Assembly: GCA_963971575.1 (NCBI GenBank)
Contig: OZ020622.1
Location: 16,618,879 to 16,682,878, forward strand
Source of the DNA: Liopterus haemorrhoidalis
Lineage: Eukaryota > Arthropoda > Insecta > Coleoptera > Dytiscidae
DNA: 64,000 nt
Direction of reading: 5' to 3'
The notes under the pieces are model-generated. The model was not told the DNA's origin. It made no database searches and worked only from the letters and a program-made list of their open reading frames with translations. Each line of letters begins with the position of its first letter. Position 1 is the stretch's first letter. Made by a program: the position numbers and the translations under genes. Below, piece by piece: positions 42,797 through 53,993 of the stretch.

Positions 42797-42985
42797 CTAG
42801 CTGGAGTACCCGTACTTAGTACGGTTTTTGTAATGTCAATTTTGCTGTAACGAAATATTTCGATTCCAACTAGAACACAAAAGAATCGTTGCTTTATTCT
42901 AAACCACTGTTTTGTATATATTTTTGATATTAAGTAAATAATTTTAAAATATATATTACAAAATAATGGGTTCTTAATGGGATAA
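42797..42985 (+). repeat. GGAGTACCCGTAC-family repeat, copy 2
   Basis: TAGCTGGAGTACCCGTAC and TTGATATTAAGTAAATAA are shared with 17946-18250. This may be a SINE- or MITE-like family; no RNA polymerase III box was recognised. Confidence 0.6.
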
Positions 42986-42991
42986 GCTAGG

Positions 42992-43020
42992 GAAGAAGAA
43001 GAAGAAGAAGAAGAAGAAGA
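42992..43020. repeat. (GAA)n microsatellite
   Basis: About nine GAA units. Confidence 0.9.
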
Positions 43021-43134
43021 ATGGGCTCTTATCCTCCTCAATATCTTACTTACGCTACATTACTGGACATGTAATGTAGCGTAAAAAACCTCTTTAAACC
43101 TTGTAAACCTCTTTAGTTCTGTGTCCCTCGCAGA

Positions 43135-43388
43135 CAGTGGCGCACCCAGGAATTTTTGTTGGGGGGGGGGGCGTAAGACAAAATTATTAAACACTTCTAA
43201 ATTTCAATTGATGATCTAAAAAAAAGGTCCTCGCTTCGGAAATACAAAATGATGACATAAAAGAAAAAGGTCCTCACTTCTAAAATACAAGTGGCGACCT
43301 AAAAAATGGTTCTCATCTCAGTTTGCGTGTTTTTATTTTTATTTTCTTCCTTCATAGCCCCCCCACCCCACGGTTGGGTGCGCCACTG
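43135..43388. mobile_element. hAT MITE with perfect 8-bp target duplication
   Basis: The ends CAGTGGCGCACCCA and TGGGTGCGCCACTG are perfect inverted repeats. CTCGCAGA flanks both (43127-43134 and 43389-43396). The interior has poly-G/poly-C next to the ends and short repeats of GGTCCTC-CTTC, similar to the minisatellite in 10156-10477. Confidence 0.92.
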
Positions 43389-43396
43389 CTCGCAGA

Positions 43397-43769
43397 ACGT
43401 CGTAAAATTCTTCGACATTTAAAAAAATGTATTAAATAACCAAATTGCTGACCCTTTAACTCTCCAAAAATTAAATTTCAACGCTTCTATTGTTCCAACC
43501 GGACATCCACTATTATTGTATCTTCCACAGGCTCATACGAACCTTCATCTCAAATCTCCTGTATGTGTTCATACTATACACGTGATGATACAAATTTCGA
43601 ACTCTTTTAGAGAATTTTATTGTTTTCTTTTTTTTAAATTTGTGTTTATAAAATTATTGAAATTTGTAAAAATTAAAGGATTATGTTTATTGCTATTTAA
43701 TATGTATTTGTAAAAATCAGCTGTGGCCACCACAGGACCAACCTCCATCACAAAGTACTTGTTTAATTT
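43397..43769. other. No gene recognised
   Basis: Nothing assigned. Confidence 0.5.
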
Positions 43770-44160
43770 ATGCTGCTTTATCAAAAAATGTCTCAAATAA
43801 AAGTTTATTAAATAAATTAAAACTGTTATTAAATAAATTTTTTCGAAATATTCTGTTGTGAAATATTCGCAAAAATCTTAAAACCGACATGAGTAAACTC
43901 TCATTTCTAGTTAACCGATTTTTACCAAAAGTTGATCAACTTGCCATTGGTGTCTTAAATATGAAGTTTCATAAAAATCCTTTTAGCCGAATTTGCTCTG
44001 CACGTGTACACGGACCGACAGACAGACAGACATTATGCTAAAAATAGTCAAAACGTTATGTAGGGACTTCAATTCGTGAAGATCCATCTAAATCTTGAAA
44101 TGTCAAAATCGGTATGATCACAATACTTCCCTTTATATGTTAGTGGTCGGTAAAAAACTA
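43770..44160. repeat. GACA-bearing dispersed repeat, copy 3
   Basis: This has the same flanks as 13970-14430 and 29720-29985 (ATATTCGCAAAAATCTTAAA, AAAATAGTCAAAACGTTATG) around a short GACAGACAGACAGAC run at 44020. It bridges the two other copies, showing they are one family. Confidence 0.8.
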
Positions 44161-44196
44161 GCGTTATAAATTTCTTCTTCTATAACTACGTAGGTG

Positions 44197-44268
44197 TGCC
44201 GCGAAAGTTTTCTTCTTTGGAAAATGTGCCACGAGAGTAAAAAGATTGGGAAATACTGGCCTACGTAA
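44197..44268. mobile_element. hAT terminal fragment
   Basis: The minus strand reads CAGTATTTCCCAATCTTTTT followed by GTGGCACATTTT and CGCGGCACAC, a hAT-type terminal repeat. The opposite end was not found. Confidence 0.5.
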
Positions 44269-44279
44269 TCAATTCAAAC

Positions 44280-45780
44280 TGCACGGAGAGTGCGAAACGC
44301 ATGATTTACCCCTCATAACGCCCCCTAGGGGGACACGGACGAAGTTGGAATTCTCAATAAAACCTTTCACGGATTATTTTACCCCTCTGTACTAAATCGA
44401 AAATTGATCTCTGGCGAAAATTGATCTATCTGTTTGTCTTTGCATAATGAACAGACAGAAAGACAGACAGAAATTTATTTTTATATATAAAATTAAGGTG
44501 CGTAGTCTTTTTAAGAGGAAAAATTTTCCCACTGGGCAGGAAACACCATGCTAAAAATATTTAGCTGACTGGCTACCTATGACTACCTATAACTGGATAT
44601 CTATAGCTGTATCAAGATGCAAGCGCATCTCCAGTACAGTTGTTGTCTCTGCATAGAATCACGTGGATTATTATTTCAAGTTATCGACATTTGTGATTTA
44701 TAAAATATTCCCACAATTTGTTATCACTTACTAAATACCCACAAAACTCTGAAATGTGTGAAAATTCACAATTAACCTCAAGTTTTTTTATGAAAAATGT
44801 TTAAATATCTTTATTTCCAGCATTTACTTCCGAATTTTCTCATCCCTCTGTCAATTCGAGTAAATCCACACTAAAAATCTACTTTAAAAATCTCTACCAT
44901 GTATATTTTTGGTTCCCGTGTATAATATATTTCACTATTCTATTTTCAAATCAAATCAATATCCCAATTTCCTAAAATCTTAAATAAAATATCTCGACAT
45001 TTGAAAATTCTCCGAAACACAATCAATAATTCATAATTTTTTTTTAAATATTAATATTTCCTCAATTAACCTAGTGTCCTAAAATATTCTGATCATGTTT
45101 ATTGAAAAAAACAGCAGCATTATCTTATATCAGGTAATTACAGACAGATGTCGTTATTGCAACATGTAAATACAAAATAAATTATTAATTGGCGATCATC
45201 TTCACCACTAGATATGATATATACAGAGATATCTCTAAATGATGCATTTCATTTACATTGCTTAAAGGTGGAGTATTTAAGTAAATGATATTGATGATGT
45301 AAATTAATGTTCTTCAGCTACTGATCGTGTCATGAAACTTCTTCGCCAATTTAACTTTTAAAGACTTATTAAATCGACTATTTTAATATTAATGAATAAA
45401 TTAGAATTGAAATATTTTAACGTTTATAACGAAAGAGTGCAATTGTTATCGGTTGCAAGCAATTGTTTTTCAGTTCTCATTTACAAGCAACTGTCTAGTT
45501 AAGGTTTGTGGTACAGAGAAAAAATATGTGATTGATTTGCCTATGGCTTTATATGAATCATCCAAATTTAAATAAATGATTCAACTCCTGTCTCAATCAT
45601 TCGTTCATGGAATTATATATTCTTTATTTTCTCTAGACCTTGGGGTTTAGGGCATTAACCATAAAAAAAAATCAAGAAAATAAGATAACGTTTACAATAC
45701 TTTTTTTAATTTCATTTCTTTGTTCTTCTTCCGATCTCCTTCCTTCTTGCCTCCAGTTTTCTCGTCCATCTTTATCCCTT
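44280..45780. other. No gene; repeat pieces
   Basis: ACAGACAGAAAGACAGACAG lies at 44450-44470, and GAAATGTGTGAAAATTCACA (44751-44770) is a block of the composite repeat. The rest is unassigned. Confidence 0.5.
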
Positions 45781-45783
45781 GCC

Positions 45784-46440
45784 TTACTCACTCATCAGTT
45801 CCTTTATCCCTTCTTCCCAGACTGCCATCTCTCTGCATCTCATCGCTAAATGCTCCAAGGTTTCCTCTTCTTCCTTGCACATTCTATATAGCCTGTGCTC
45901 TGGCTTTTCCCAGTATCTGTTGTCCCTCTCTTCATTGCCGCATCTTAACCTCGCTATCCTCCTGACTCTACCCCCTGATCTTCCTCTTTTCCCCTTCAGG
46001 TATTTCGGTACTCCTATCACTCTTATCTCTATATATCTTTTCACGCTCAGATATTTGTCTATTCTATTTGTTCTTTCCTGTTCCTGTATCTCCTTATCCC
46101 TCCTTCTCAATTCATTTACTATATTTGTTCCTCCGTTTTTCTTTCTCTCTGTTTCTCTTATGTCCATTCCACACCTCCAAAAGTACTCTTTTCTTGTCTC
46201 TCCCCATGCCGATCCTTTGCTTTTTTGTTCTTCCTTCATTCTTTTTTTCCAGCATTCCCTTATTATTTTTCTATTCTCTTCCCTTCTGACTTTCTCTTCA
46301 TATTTCACAGCTTTTCCCTCTTCATTTCCTCTTTCACAATATATTCCAGTGTCGTTCTGCCTACCCCCAATCTCCATCTCATGTTGCCCTCTTTTACCCT
46401 TTCCATAATTCCTTCTATCTCCAAATATCCACTCCGTACA
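45784..46440 (-). pseudogene. LINE ORF2 C-terminal fragment
   Basis: The minus frame is Lys/Glu/Arg-rich: KRYIEIRVIGVPKYLKGK, GGRVRRIARLRCGNEERDNR, YWEKPEHRLYRMCKEEEETL and EHLAMRC. The RxRxGNE, YW and CxxC...EH...C arrangement is the end of ORF2 of several insect LINEs (zinc knuckle read as RMCKEEEETLEHLAMRC, with the first Cys replaced by Arg). Just upstream, VGRTTLEYIVKEEMKREKL lies in another frame, so there is a frameshift near 46310. It is truncated at both ends. Confidence 0.6.
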
Positions 46441-46494
46441 TAAGGATTATTATTGCATCGAATATCGTTCATAGAATTACTTAGCTGAATTATA

Positions 46495-47410
46495 CAAGGT
46501 GTCTCAAAAGAAATTTTATATTTAGTGGATCGATTAAAAAAAAAGTAAGCCGTATATAGAGAAAATGTTTATTAATTATTAAAATACACTTTTTGGGGAT
46601 TTATTTCTTAAAAATAATATCGTCTAAATGTAGACCCTCGCGTTCTCGGCACTCATTTAATCGAACAGTAAAATTACTTATGACGTCTCGTCAGGTGGAC
46701 TCAGGGATGGCTGCCATTTCGTGACGGATATTTTCTTTCAAATGCGCCAGTGAAGTCGGTTTATTGGCGTAAACTTTATATTTAAGATAACCCCATCGGA
46801 AAAAGTCCATAGGGGTTAAATCTGGACTGCGTGGAGGCCAATTTATGTCACCTCTCCGGGAGATCAATTTGCCTAAGAAAATTGCCTCTGACTGGCATCT
46901 TGGGGCTTTAATTCTTGCTTCAATTGAATTTTGTAGGGGTGCAGCTTTAGGTCTTTGTGCATAATGCGATGTAATGATGATCTATGCACATTTAAAGCAC
47001 TTGCGCGCTTCCGAATTGAAAGGTTCGGGTCGTCACGAATAGACTGATTAACATTCTCCACGTTTTCTACCGTTCTTGATGACCTAGGTCGCCCGGATTT
47101 TGATTTATCCAGCGTTGTACCAGTCTCTTCAAACTTTTTAACCCAATGTCGAATGAGAGGAATGCTTGGCGCATCATTTAAGTGGCGAAAACCTCGAATA
47201 CTGCAGAATTTTCTACGCGCTACAGTCGCCGAATCACCGTTTTTGTAAAACTCTCGCACGCATAACGCACGGTCTGCTCCCGAGAAACGCTCCATAACGA
47301 GTGAATTCCCAAGAGCCAGGCTACCGATTGACATAACCCCCGCGCCCCTCGGATACGTTGCGTTCACGCAGTAAGCTAAATAAATATAAAATTTCTTTTG
47401 AGACACCTTG
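46495..47410 (-). mobile_element. Tc1/mariner-superfamily element (DUF4817 type), deletion derivative
   Basis: CAAGGTGTCTCAAAAGAAAT at 46495 and its inverse ending 47410 are flanked by TA (46493-46494 and 47411-47412). At 916 bp it lacks the catalytic centre. 46970-47410 is ~98% identical to 1-441. Confidence 0.9.
46601..47295 (-). pseudogene. DUF4817-type transposase lacking the central catalytic region
   Basis: The minus frame from MERFSGADRALCVREF covers both HTH segments and the GRPR linker, reaching DLKLHPYKIQLKQELKPQD. It then passes directly, out of frame, to NWPPRSPDLTPMDFFRWGYL (third acidic block), VYANKPTSLAHLKENIRHEM, AAIPEST, a stop, and RDVISNFTVRLNECREREG. The first two catalytic acids and the sequence between them are deleted. 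It could encode a DNA-binding-only fragment of about 140 aa. It cannot encode an enzyme. Confidence 0.85.
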
Positions 47411-47619
47411 TATTTCGTTTAGAAATGACCTGAAGTTGTTAGGTCTTAAACAATCCTTCCCCAGGCACTACACTTCAGCTTTCCTTACAGTTTCTGGTTG
47501 GAAAACGCCTTCGCCTCGCCGAGATCTCCCATGATTAGAACCACAAGTTTGCTAAGACAAGAGGACCGAGTAATTCTTTAGTTTTTAGACGTCCTTGAAA
47601 GGAATGTTCTTTGCTATAC

Positions 47620-48250
47620 GTGAGAATTCTATAACGAACATTTCACGCGTCTCTGATCTTTCAGGACTCTCTTTTCCATGGCTTTATTTACTTCATCCCG
47701 CAGGATCTTCTTGATGTACCTCTCTTTCTTCGTCCTATTGGACTTCACTCTGTTACTCTATATCCATTTTCCTTCATTTGCTCTCCTGACATGGTACCAG
47801 ATGAGTCTCTTTTCTTCTATGTTTGTTAAAATGTTTTTTTCTGCATCCATTCTTCTTTTTATTTCTTCATTTCTGATCCTATCCATTCTTGTGGCCCTAC
47901 AACATCTTCTCCAGTATTCCATTTCCGTAGCCATGATGTTATTTGAATCTTCTTGTTCATAACCCAGTTCTCTGCTCCATATGGCACAATTTTTTGGACT
48001 ATAGTTTTGTGTATAGTTTTTGTCTATTTTCTGAATTTTCTGTTTTAGAGAACAGGGTTTAGCAGCTTAATGCATATTCTTGTTTGTCTCAGTCTGTTTT
48101 TTATTTCTTGTTCTGTCAAAGCATTTTTTGAGATTGTGTATCCAAAATATTTGAAACTACCACAGCCTTTTAGTTGCAGGACTTCCTGGCTTTCCAAATT
48201 ATGAATTTCTCTTTCATCCGTTGATAGGTACTCCGTTTAAGACTTCAAGT
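47620..48250 (-). pseudogene. LINE reverse transcriptase C-terminal relic
   Basis: Across several stops the minus strand reads DEREIHNLESQEVLQLKGCG, SFKYLGYTISKNALTEQEI, KNRLRQTRICIKLLNPVL, TIHKTIVQKIVPYGAENWVM, RKWNTGEDVVGPQEWIGSEM and SPIGRRKRGTSRRSC. KYLG, YGAE-W and GRRRRGRPRRSW-like blocks are the RT thumb and tail of LINEs. The core is missing. Confidence 0.65.
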
Positions 48251-48930
48251 ATTTCACGTATCAACAAAAACCGTACGAAGAACAAACACATCAGCTTAGT
48301 TTAAAATAATATTTAGGTCATCTGTATTCTATAATCTCTTTATACCAACTGAGCTGTAGGCCACTTTAGTTGTTCCCTAAGCCTTTTCGTAAAATCATCT
48401 TCAAAATGAAATTAGCTGTCTGTATTTTGTTTTTGTCATGTTGTTCAAGTTTTCCTAATCTATATTTGATATGCCAAGTATCTAGTAGGACGCAGTACCT
48501 ACTTGAATATATTTAATTTAATTTATTGTAGAATGTTGTTCATAACTGACGTGGTTTGAAGTTTATTTGACTTTACTGATAAACTGTGATTAATTATAAA
48601 ACTATAAAAACGTCCTTTGTCCGGTCCTGTTATCTTTAAGTCTCATTGTTAAGTGTCACACCTCCAGTTGTAAAGTACATCTTTTCTTTTTGTTGGTCCT
48701 GAGTTCGAGACTCGTACATCAGGCAGATAAGCTACTGTTTACCTCGCTGGACGCACGGTCAATGCTGCTTTAAGATACCCACACAGATACTCACATACCA
48801 ATTCCACATTTACACTTAAAAACCCATTAGAGATGTTACGCTGATCAATGAAACGAGATATAATCAATGGTGATTGAGGGTATTGAGGTTTTTAAAGTTC
48901 TAACTTTAACTGATATTGAACTTATATGAT
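48251..48930. other. No gene; possible decayed SINE
   Basis: TGAGTTCGAGACTCG near 48699 resembles a polymerase III B box (GGTTCGANTCC), but no A box is clear upstream. Confidence 0.35.
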
Positions 48931-48934
48931 ACTT

Positions 48935-49345
48935 ACACATTTCAGGGTTTCGCAGGTATTTAGTAAGTGAATGACGATTATTTGGGATGCCAAAACAAAT
49001 TTTATGTTAAAATATTTTTTTGTTAAATTTAATTCGAGCGCTAATACCATTATTTAGGCTTCTAAATATGTGCAGTATTTTTTTTTATATAGTAAGGTTC
49101 ATTAGGATTTTGAAAATTGCGCCTATGGCTTCCATTGGTTGGTTTAAGTCATAAGCTCCGCTCCTCTGATTTCGAATACAATGAAACATAGAATTAAATT
49201 ATAATGTCAACAATTACCACTGGTTATTAAATTTACGCTTTTAAAAATTAAATGTAATATTTGCCAAAATATAACTAGAATTTTGAAAAAATAATTTAAA
49301 CAAAATAAAAATGCAAAAAAAACAGAAAAAATAAAATTGTCTCCA
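48935..49345 (-). repeat. Composite dispersed repeat, minus-strand copy
   Basis: This is the inverted equivalent of 30120-30620: CCAATGGAAGCC/GGCTTCCATTGG, TAGTTATATTTTGGCAAAT on the minus strand, and TTTCAGGGTTTCGCAGGTAT at the low end. Confidence 0.75.
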
Positions 49346-49422
49346 GATTGGAAGCGAACCCTAGTTTGCAATTTAGGAAGCAAGATGTCTAACCATTACA
49401 CCATAAAGGCATACTGTTTACT
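49346..49422 (-). ncRNA. tRNA-like unit (SINE head or tRNA pseudogene)
   Basis: The minus strand has an A box TGGTGTAATGGTTAG (about 49389-49403) and a B box GGGTTCGCTTCC (49350-49361) at the right spacing, then GGAGACAATTTTATTTTTT with T-runs that could terminate polymerase III. The B box has C in place of the conserved A. The anticodon arm pairs poorly. It sits at the edge of the composite repeat. Confidence 0.5.
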
Positions 49423-49559
49423 GTGTTACATAACATATTAAATATTTACATCGTCAACCAAAAAACACAAAAAATGCATTATTTTCCAAAAACATAATCT
49501 GATCAAAAATTCGTGTTGTACTATTCCGGTTCACACCAATGTACATTACTAAGAATTTT

Positions 49560-50040
49560 TCAGATTTTTTTTTAAACCATCTGGGCTACAGTGTGTGGGA
49601 CAATTTTTTTTTTGCAAAATTTTGACAAAAATGACGTCAAAATAATTAATTTTGCAAAAATAAAATTTTGATCGTTAATCCACGTACTAAGGGCTTTCAT
49701 TTGATACCCTACTCAGAAATTTAAAAAATACAGTAATAAAAATATAATTTTTTTTTCGATGAGCACATATTTGTTTATATTTTTAGGGGGATATGTTTTT
49801 TAGATGTTTTAGTATTTTTCCTATGTACGGGTCAAAGAGTTGTATAAACATGTCAAATTTCAACTCTCTAGAGTTAGCCGTTTGGCTACAATTTTTACCG
49901 AACAGACAGACAGACACACAGACAGACAGACGGACGACAAAATGACGGTATAAGGGTTTTTTGGTCATACCAACAAAACCCTAAAAATACCCTAACGCCT
50001 ATTGCGGCTTTTTGCCTTGGGGTTCTCCAATTTTATTGGT
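49560..50040 (+). repeat. GACA-bearing dispersed repeat, second type, copy 1
   Basis: AACAGACAGACAGACACACA at 49901, then TAAGGGTTTTTTGGTCATAC and AAAACCCTAAAAA. GTATAAACATGTCAAATTTC and AGCCGTTTGGCTACAATTTT upstream match the minus strand at 62040-62110. This is the same family as 61850-62270 but distinct from the 14/29/44-kb GACA copies. Confidence 0.75.
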
Positions 50041-50261
50041 ATAGATAGAGGACATTTTAATATTGATGATGGTAAATTATTTAATGAAATTTGCTTTATT
50101 AAATATTATATTACTAATGAACAGCTTAAGGAATGGAGAAAAAAATATGAAATAACCTGCCATTATACATAGGTTGAAATATTTAAATATTTTTTGTATA
50201 AACAAATATATTTTAAATATTATTGAATTTGATCGAGTTTTAAGAAAAACAAAGGAAGGAG

Positions 50262-50425
50262 AAGCCGACCGGCGTAGCGTAGTGGTAGCACACGTGCTCT
50301 GCGTTGCTAAGTTCTCGGGATTAAATCCTGTTCAGGCATGGAATCTTCAGCAAGAAAAATTATAACTGTCCTGGCTAATTGCCTCAGTAGCAAAGGCCAT
50401 AAAGGTGAAAAAAAAGAAGGAAGGA
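50262..50425 (+). ncRNA. tRNA-derived SINE
   Basis: It starts with CGGCGTAGCGTAGTGGTAGC, containing A box TAGCGTAGTGG (50275-50285), followed by GGGATTAAATCC (50317-50328), a slightly degenerate B box. A body with GCTAATTGCCTCAGTAGCAA and GGCCATAAAGGTGAAAAAAA then ends in an A-rich tail. The tRNA head with a poly-A tail defines a SINE, transcribed by RNA polymerase III and mobilised by a LINE. Confidence 0.7.
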
Positions 50426-50429
50426 GGAA

Positions 50430-51136
50430 CCGAATTATAAGAAGAATAAAATGAAGAAGTATTGATATTCTTCTGTATTATTATCTTGATATTCTGTTGG
50501 ATATTAACTATCATTTTAGTTATTTTGATTTCGGATATAGCTTTACGAAACAGGAAAAGATATTTTCTCCATACCAGTGTCGGAGATTTTTCAATCAAGT
50601 TGTTTATTCTTCTTCCAAGTCGTATTTTTCCTTCTATCTTCCCTTTTATATTTAATTGTAACACTTTGTACTAGAATATCATATTATATGTCCGAAGTTT
50701 TGGACACATAATTCGACATAAAGAGAGTGGTCATATACTTTAAGTTTTTTTTTTTAATTGATTATGTTAATGTTTCCCATCCACAATTTAAGTTGTCTTA
50801 AATACCATGCGTGCGTCAATCGCTCGTTAAGGTAAATTTTAAGCAAATTTTAGTAAATGTGTTCAAATCACCCAAAATTATAGGTTAAAAAGTTCGATTT
50901 ACACCAATCTTCACTAATTTTAACAACAGTAATACATCATTGATGTAAAAACCTCGTTAAGAAATTATTCCCGAATTACCAAGAATTATAAATCGCCTAA
51001 GTATACTTTAATGTTCGTAATGATTTTTTTCTTATGTGAAAATTTTTATATCGAATTTATAGGGTATAATTATCACTAAATAAGGAAATGGAGGCATATT
51101 AGGGGTAGGATGGAAGTATCTTGCTTGTTTATAATC
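50430..51136. other. No gene recognised
   Basis: AT-rich; nothing assigned. Confidence 0.5.
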
Positions 51137-51144
51137 GTTTAGGT

Positions 51145-51467
51145 CAGTGTTTTTTAACCGGTGGTCCGCCGGCCACTGGTGGTCCTTAGCAAAATTTTAG
51201 TGGTCCGCGAAAGACTTATAAATAAATTATTTTTGATAATTTTTGTTCATTTTTTTATGATATTTTGTTCATTTTCTGTGTATTTTGTTCATTTTTCAGT
51301 GATTTTTTATTACTAAGATATATGTATGTAGAGTTTACATATACAATTTGTTTAATAGTACATTTATTTTTAAGCGTCCGCGGTAGAAAATTTTATAATT
51401 TACTGGTCCGCGGTAGAAAATTAAATATTTTACTGGTCCGCAGTGCGTTTTCAGTTGAGAAACACTG
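51145..51467. mobile_element. hAT MITE (GGTCCGC type)
   Basis: It starts CAGTGTTTTTTAACCGGTGG and ends with the inverse TTGAGAAACACTG, both followed inward by TGGTCCGC repeats. The flanks GTTTAGGT (51137-51144) and CTTTAGGT (51468-51475) match at 7 of 8 positions. Confidence 0.85.
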
Positions 51468-51475
51468 CTTTAGGT

Positions 51476-52235
51476 TAGAAGTAATACTACAGATAAGATA
51501 CTTAAAATCTGAGATAAAGACACATGGTAAAGATGTTGGTTTTGGTTACATAATATAAAATACTTAGATATTAAAAGAAGCTAGTAAATCACCAAATTTA
51601 AATCTTGATAACCCCACTTACCATATACTTAACAAAATCGGCCAAAGTAAACGAATAGTCAAGAGCATTTTTGCGACTTATAATAACTAGAGGTCTTCAT
51701 TGACAAGAAGTGACTTAAGCCAAGACTCATGATGTGTTGTAACGCCAAAGAAAGAAACAGTAACAAATAAAAAATATAAATATACAGTGTGCCCGTTTTT
51801 AGAGCTCAACCATTGGAATCTCGTGAACCGTAAGAGATACGAAGGGCACTTATATGTGTAAGGGACTCGTAGTGTCCCGATACACAGTGTTGCCATATGT
51901 GATTTCTAATGTATTTATCTACGCAAGTAATAAAAATGAACTGGAAAGGGTAACAGCGGCGAAGTTTAGTGTGTATGTGAATTTAGGCTGGCGTCCTTAG
52001 CTTAGTTCGTTTGTTTTGATTTGTAATAAGTATTTACACAGACGTAAAACTGGATACAGTGCGTTATATTAAAACTAACGTGCTTAACTATAAAACTATA
52101 TTATTAATAAAAAATACTGGTCCTTATTGGCCAAAATTGAATATTTCACAATCGAACATAAATAGAATTAGACCATTAATAGAGAGTTAAGTAAAAAAAC
52201 AATAGTAACAATTTAGAATGGGGCACCCAAAGCTA
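51476..52235. other. No gene recognised
   Basis: No supported frame. The left end of the adjacent hAT relic may lie here but was not found. Confidence 0.4.
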
Positions 52236-52700
52236 CAATTTTTTTAACGACCGTTGCTCTTTATTCGATTTTTCTGTTTGGTTTTTATTATTGACATGGC
52301 TGAAAAAGTATTTTCACACAAATAGGAAGTCAAAAAATTGACCAATAATTTGATAGCTTTATAACTTAAAGATGGATATTCTTTTTCTAGCGATTTCCGA
52401 AATTGAAACGATGATTGCATTTTATGTCTGGACACCAGAGTGACATGTCGATCAGCTTTTCTTTTTCGCGAGGATCAAGTGCACATGACTATATATCTTC
52501 CAAGAATTATTAATCCAGAAGTTACCTTTACGAGGCTCCTTATTTTCAGGGAAATAATTATTAAACTATTTAGCTAATGCTGTTAAATGTTGACTTATTC
52601 TGTTGAATATGACTTTCTGGTTGACATCAGCAGCAATCAAAAATTCTTCCAAAAGTGGAAACATTTCTATATCTTCCACTTCTATGCGACTATTCCTAAG
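52236..52700 (-). pseudogene. hAT transposase C-terminal half (ZBED5/FAM200-like)
   Basis: The minus strand, with frame changes, reads FPLLEEFLIAADVN, ISQHLTALAK, a stop, FNNYFPENKEPRKGNFWINN, then QFRKSLEKEYPSLSYKAIKL, LVNFLTSYLCENTFSAMSII and KTKQKNRI. YLCE-x-x-FS-x-M-x-x-I-K is the conserved hAT C-terminal dimerisation block, and the preceding FPEN...W-NN segment is typical of ZBED5/FAM200-like transposases. The zinc finger and most of the catalytic region are absent. Confidence 0.75.
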
Positions 52701-52925
52701 AGATAGCTTTTTTTGAACGCATTCCTTTTAGGCGAGAGGCGTTATATTGGGGCTAGTTAATAAAATAAATCATGGTTCGGATAATCTTCTGCGTCAACTA
52801 AAAAAATGTGCTGTATGCTCGTGAAGAAGTGTGCATCTACATGATTCGGTCGAAATTTTTCGGGGACCGGCAGGAATTTTCTGCGGACCGGCACTGGTCT
52901 GCGGACCACAGGTTGAAGAACACTG
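52236..52925 (-). mobile_element. hAT element relic (GGTCCGC type)
   Basis: The right boundary at 52925 reads, on the minus strand, CAGTGTTCTTCAACCTGTGG followed by TCCGCAGACCAGTGCCGGTC. It is the same end type as the MITE at 51145, so this relic may represent its source family. The other end is missing. Confidence 0.65.
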
Positions 52926-53083
52926 GCCTTAAGTACAACAAGCCTAAAGCAGCGTGACAGTAATGTATTGGTTACGCTTGATAAGAAAAGTAAATATTCT
53001 ATTTGTTATTAGTGGGCCGCATAAAACGTTCTGCGAGCCGCATTCAACACACGGGCCGCCGGTAGTCGATTCTTGTTCTAGTG

Positions 53084-53985
53084 CAGGGGTGGTCAAACTT
53101 TTAGACGTTGGGGCGACTTTTTTGGTGAAGGTGTTCCCGCGGTTGACTAGGTTTTTTTTAGAAGGTACTTACGAATTGGTGTTATTTTTGTGGAAATTTT
53201 AGGTACTCATTAATCAACGTTTTTTTTTTTTTTTGAATTGGTGACTTTTTGAGAAGATACTTACGAACTGATATTTCACTATGACTGCTATTAAATTACA
53301 TATAATAACTTTTTTCTAGAACTGATCCTGAATTATAAAAAAATTAAGAAAGTGTAGGGAAAAAAAGAAAATTATTGTTTTACAATTTTATTAAAGTAAA
53401 TTAGGAGCTAATTTTCAAAAAAAAAAAAAAATACAGTAAAAAAAAACAAAAACAATGGATTTTTTTAAATTTGATGACACTTTATATTGCATAGTTTCGA
53501 CAAGTTTGACAAAATTTGGCTCCTATGAATTTAAACTAATTCTTAAACACAATTACAAATGTAGATGTGATAATTGTGATCTGTTTAGTTTTTGCCGCAT
53601 TCATGCAGGAAAATGCTGATTCGCATAAATATGTTGAACCAAAAAAGGCATTGAAATATGCAACAACTCTCCAAATATTTGGATATTTATCCATGCTTAT
53701 TAATTTCCAGAAGCTCACATTTGAAGCCATTGATTTTAAATGTACATCGCATTTAATATTAACTGAAATAATTCTTTTTAGCTGTGTTTTCTGCAGAAAT
53801 AATTTGCTATTGAAAATATTTTTTTAAAAAATCGAGTAATTGCAGAGAATAATTTTGAATTTTTACTTTTTTATTATTATTTTTTTATCCAAGTACGCTC
53901 TGAATTTATCCCTATGATTTGTCAATGTTCAAGTCAGCTTCGCGGGCGACTTCCAGAGGCCTTGCGGTCGCCTTGGCCATCCGTG
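53084..53985 (-). mobile_element. hAT element, internally deleted, with decayed target duplication
   Basis: The ends CAGGGGTGGTCAAAC (53084) and TTGGCCATCCGTG (ending 53985) are inverted with a few mismatches. TTCTAGTG (53076-53083) and CTCTAGTA (53986-53993) match at 6 of 8. At 902 bp it keeps only the last part of its transposase. Confidence 0.75.
53536..53730 (-). pseudogene. hAT transposase C-terminal fragment
   Basis: The minus frame reads FWKLISMDKYPNIWRVVAYF, NAFFGSTYLCESAFSCMNAA and KTKQ. This is the hAT C-terminal block again but of a different subfamily from the neighbour at 52236 (FGSTYLCESAFSCM against LTSYLCENTFSAM). Confidence 0.75.
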
Positions 53986-53993
53986 CTCTAGTA

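Noticed and set aside
45720..46443. Several plus-strand Ser/Phe-rich frames, some over 200 codons
   Set aside because: They mirror the Lys/Glu-rich LINE fragment on the minus strand, which carries recognisable motifs.
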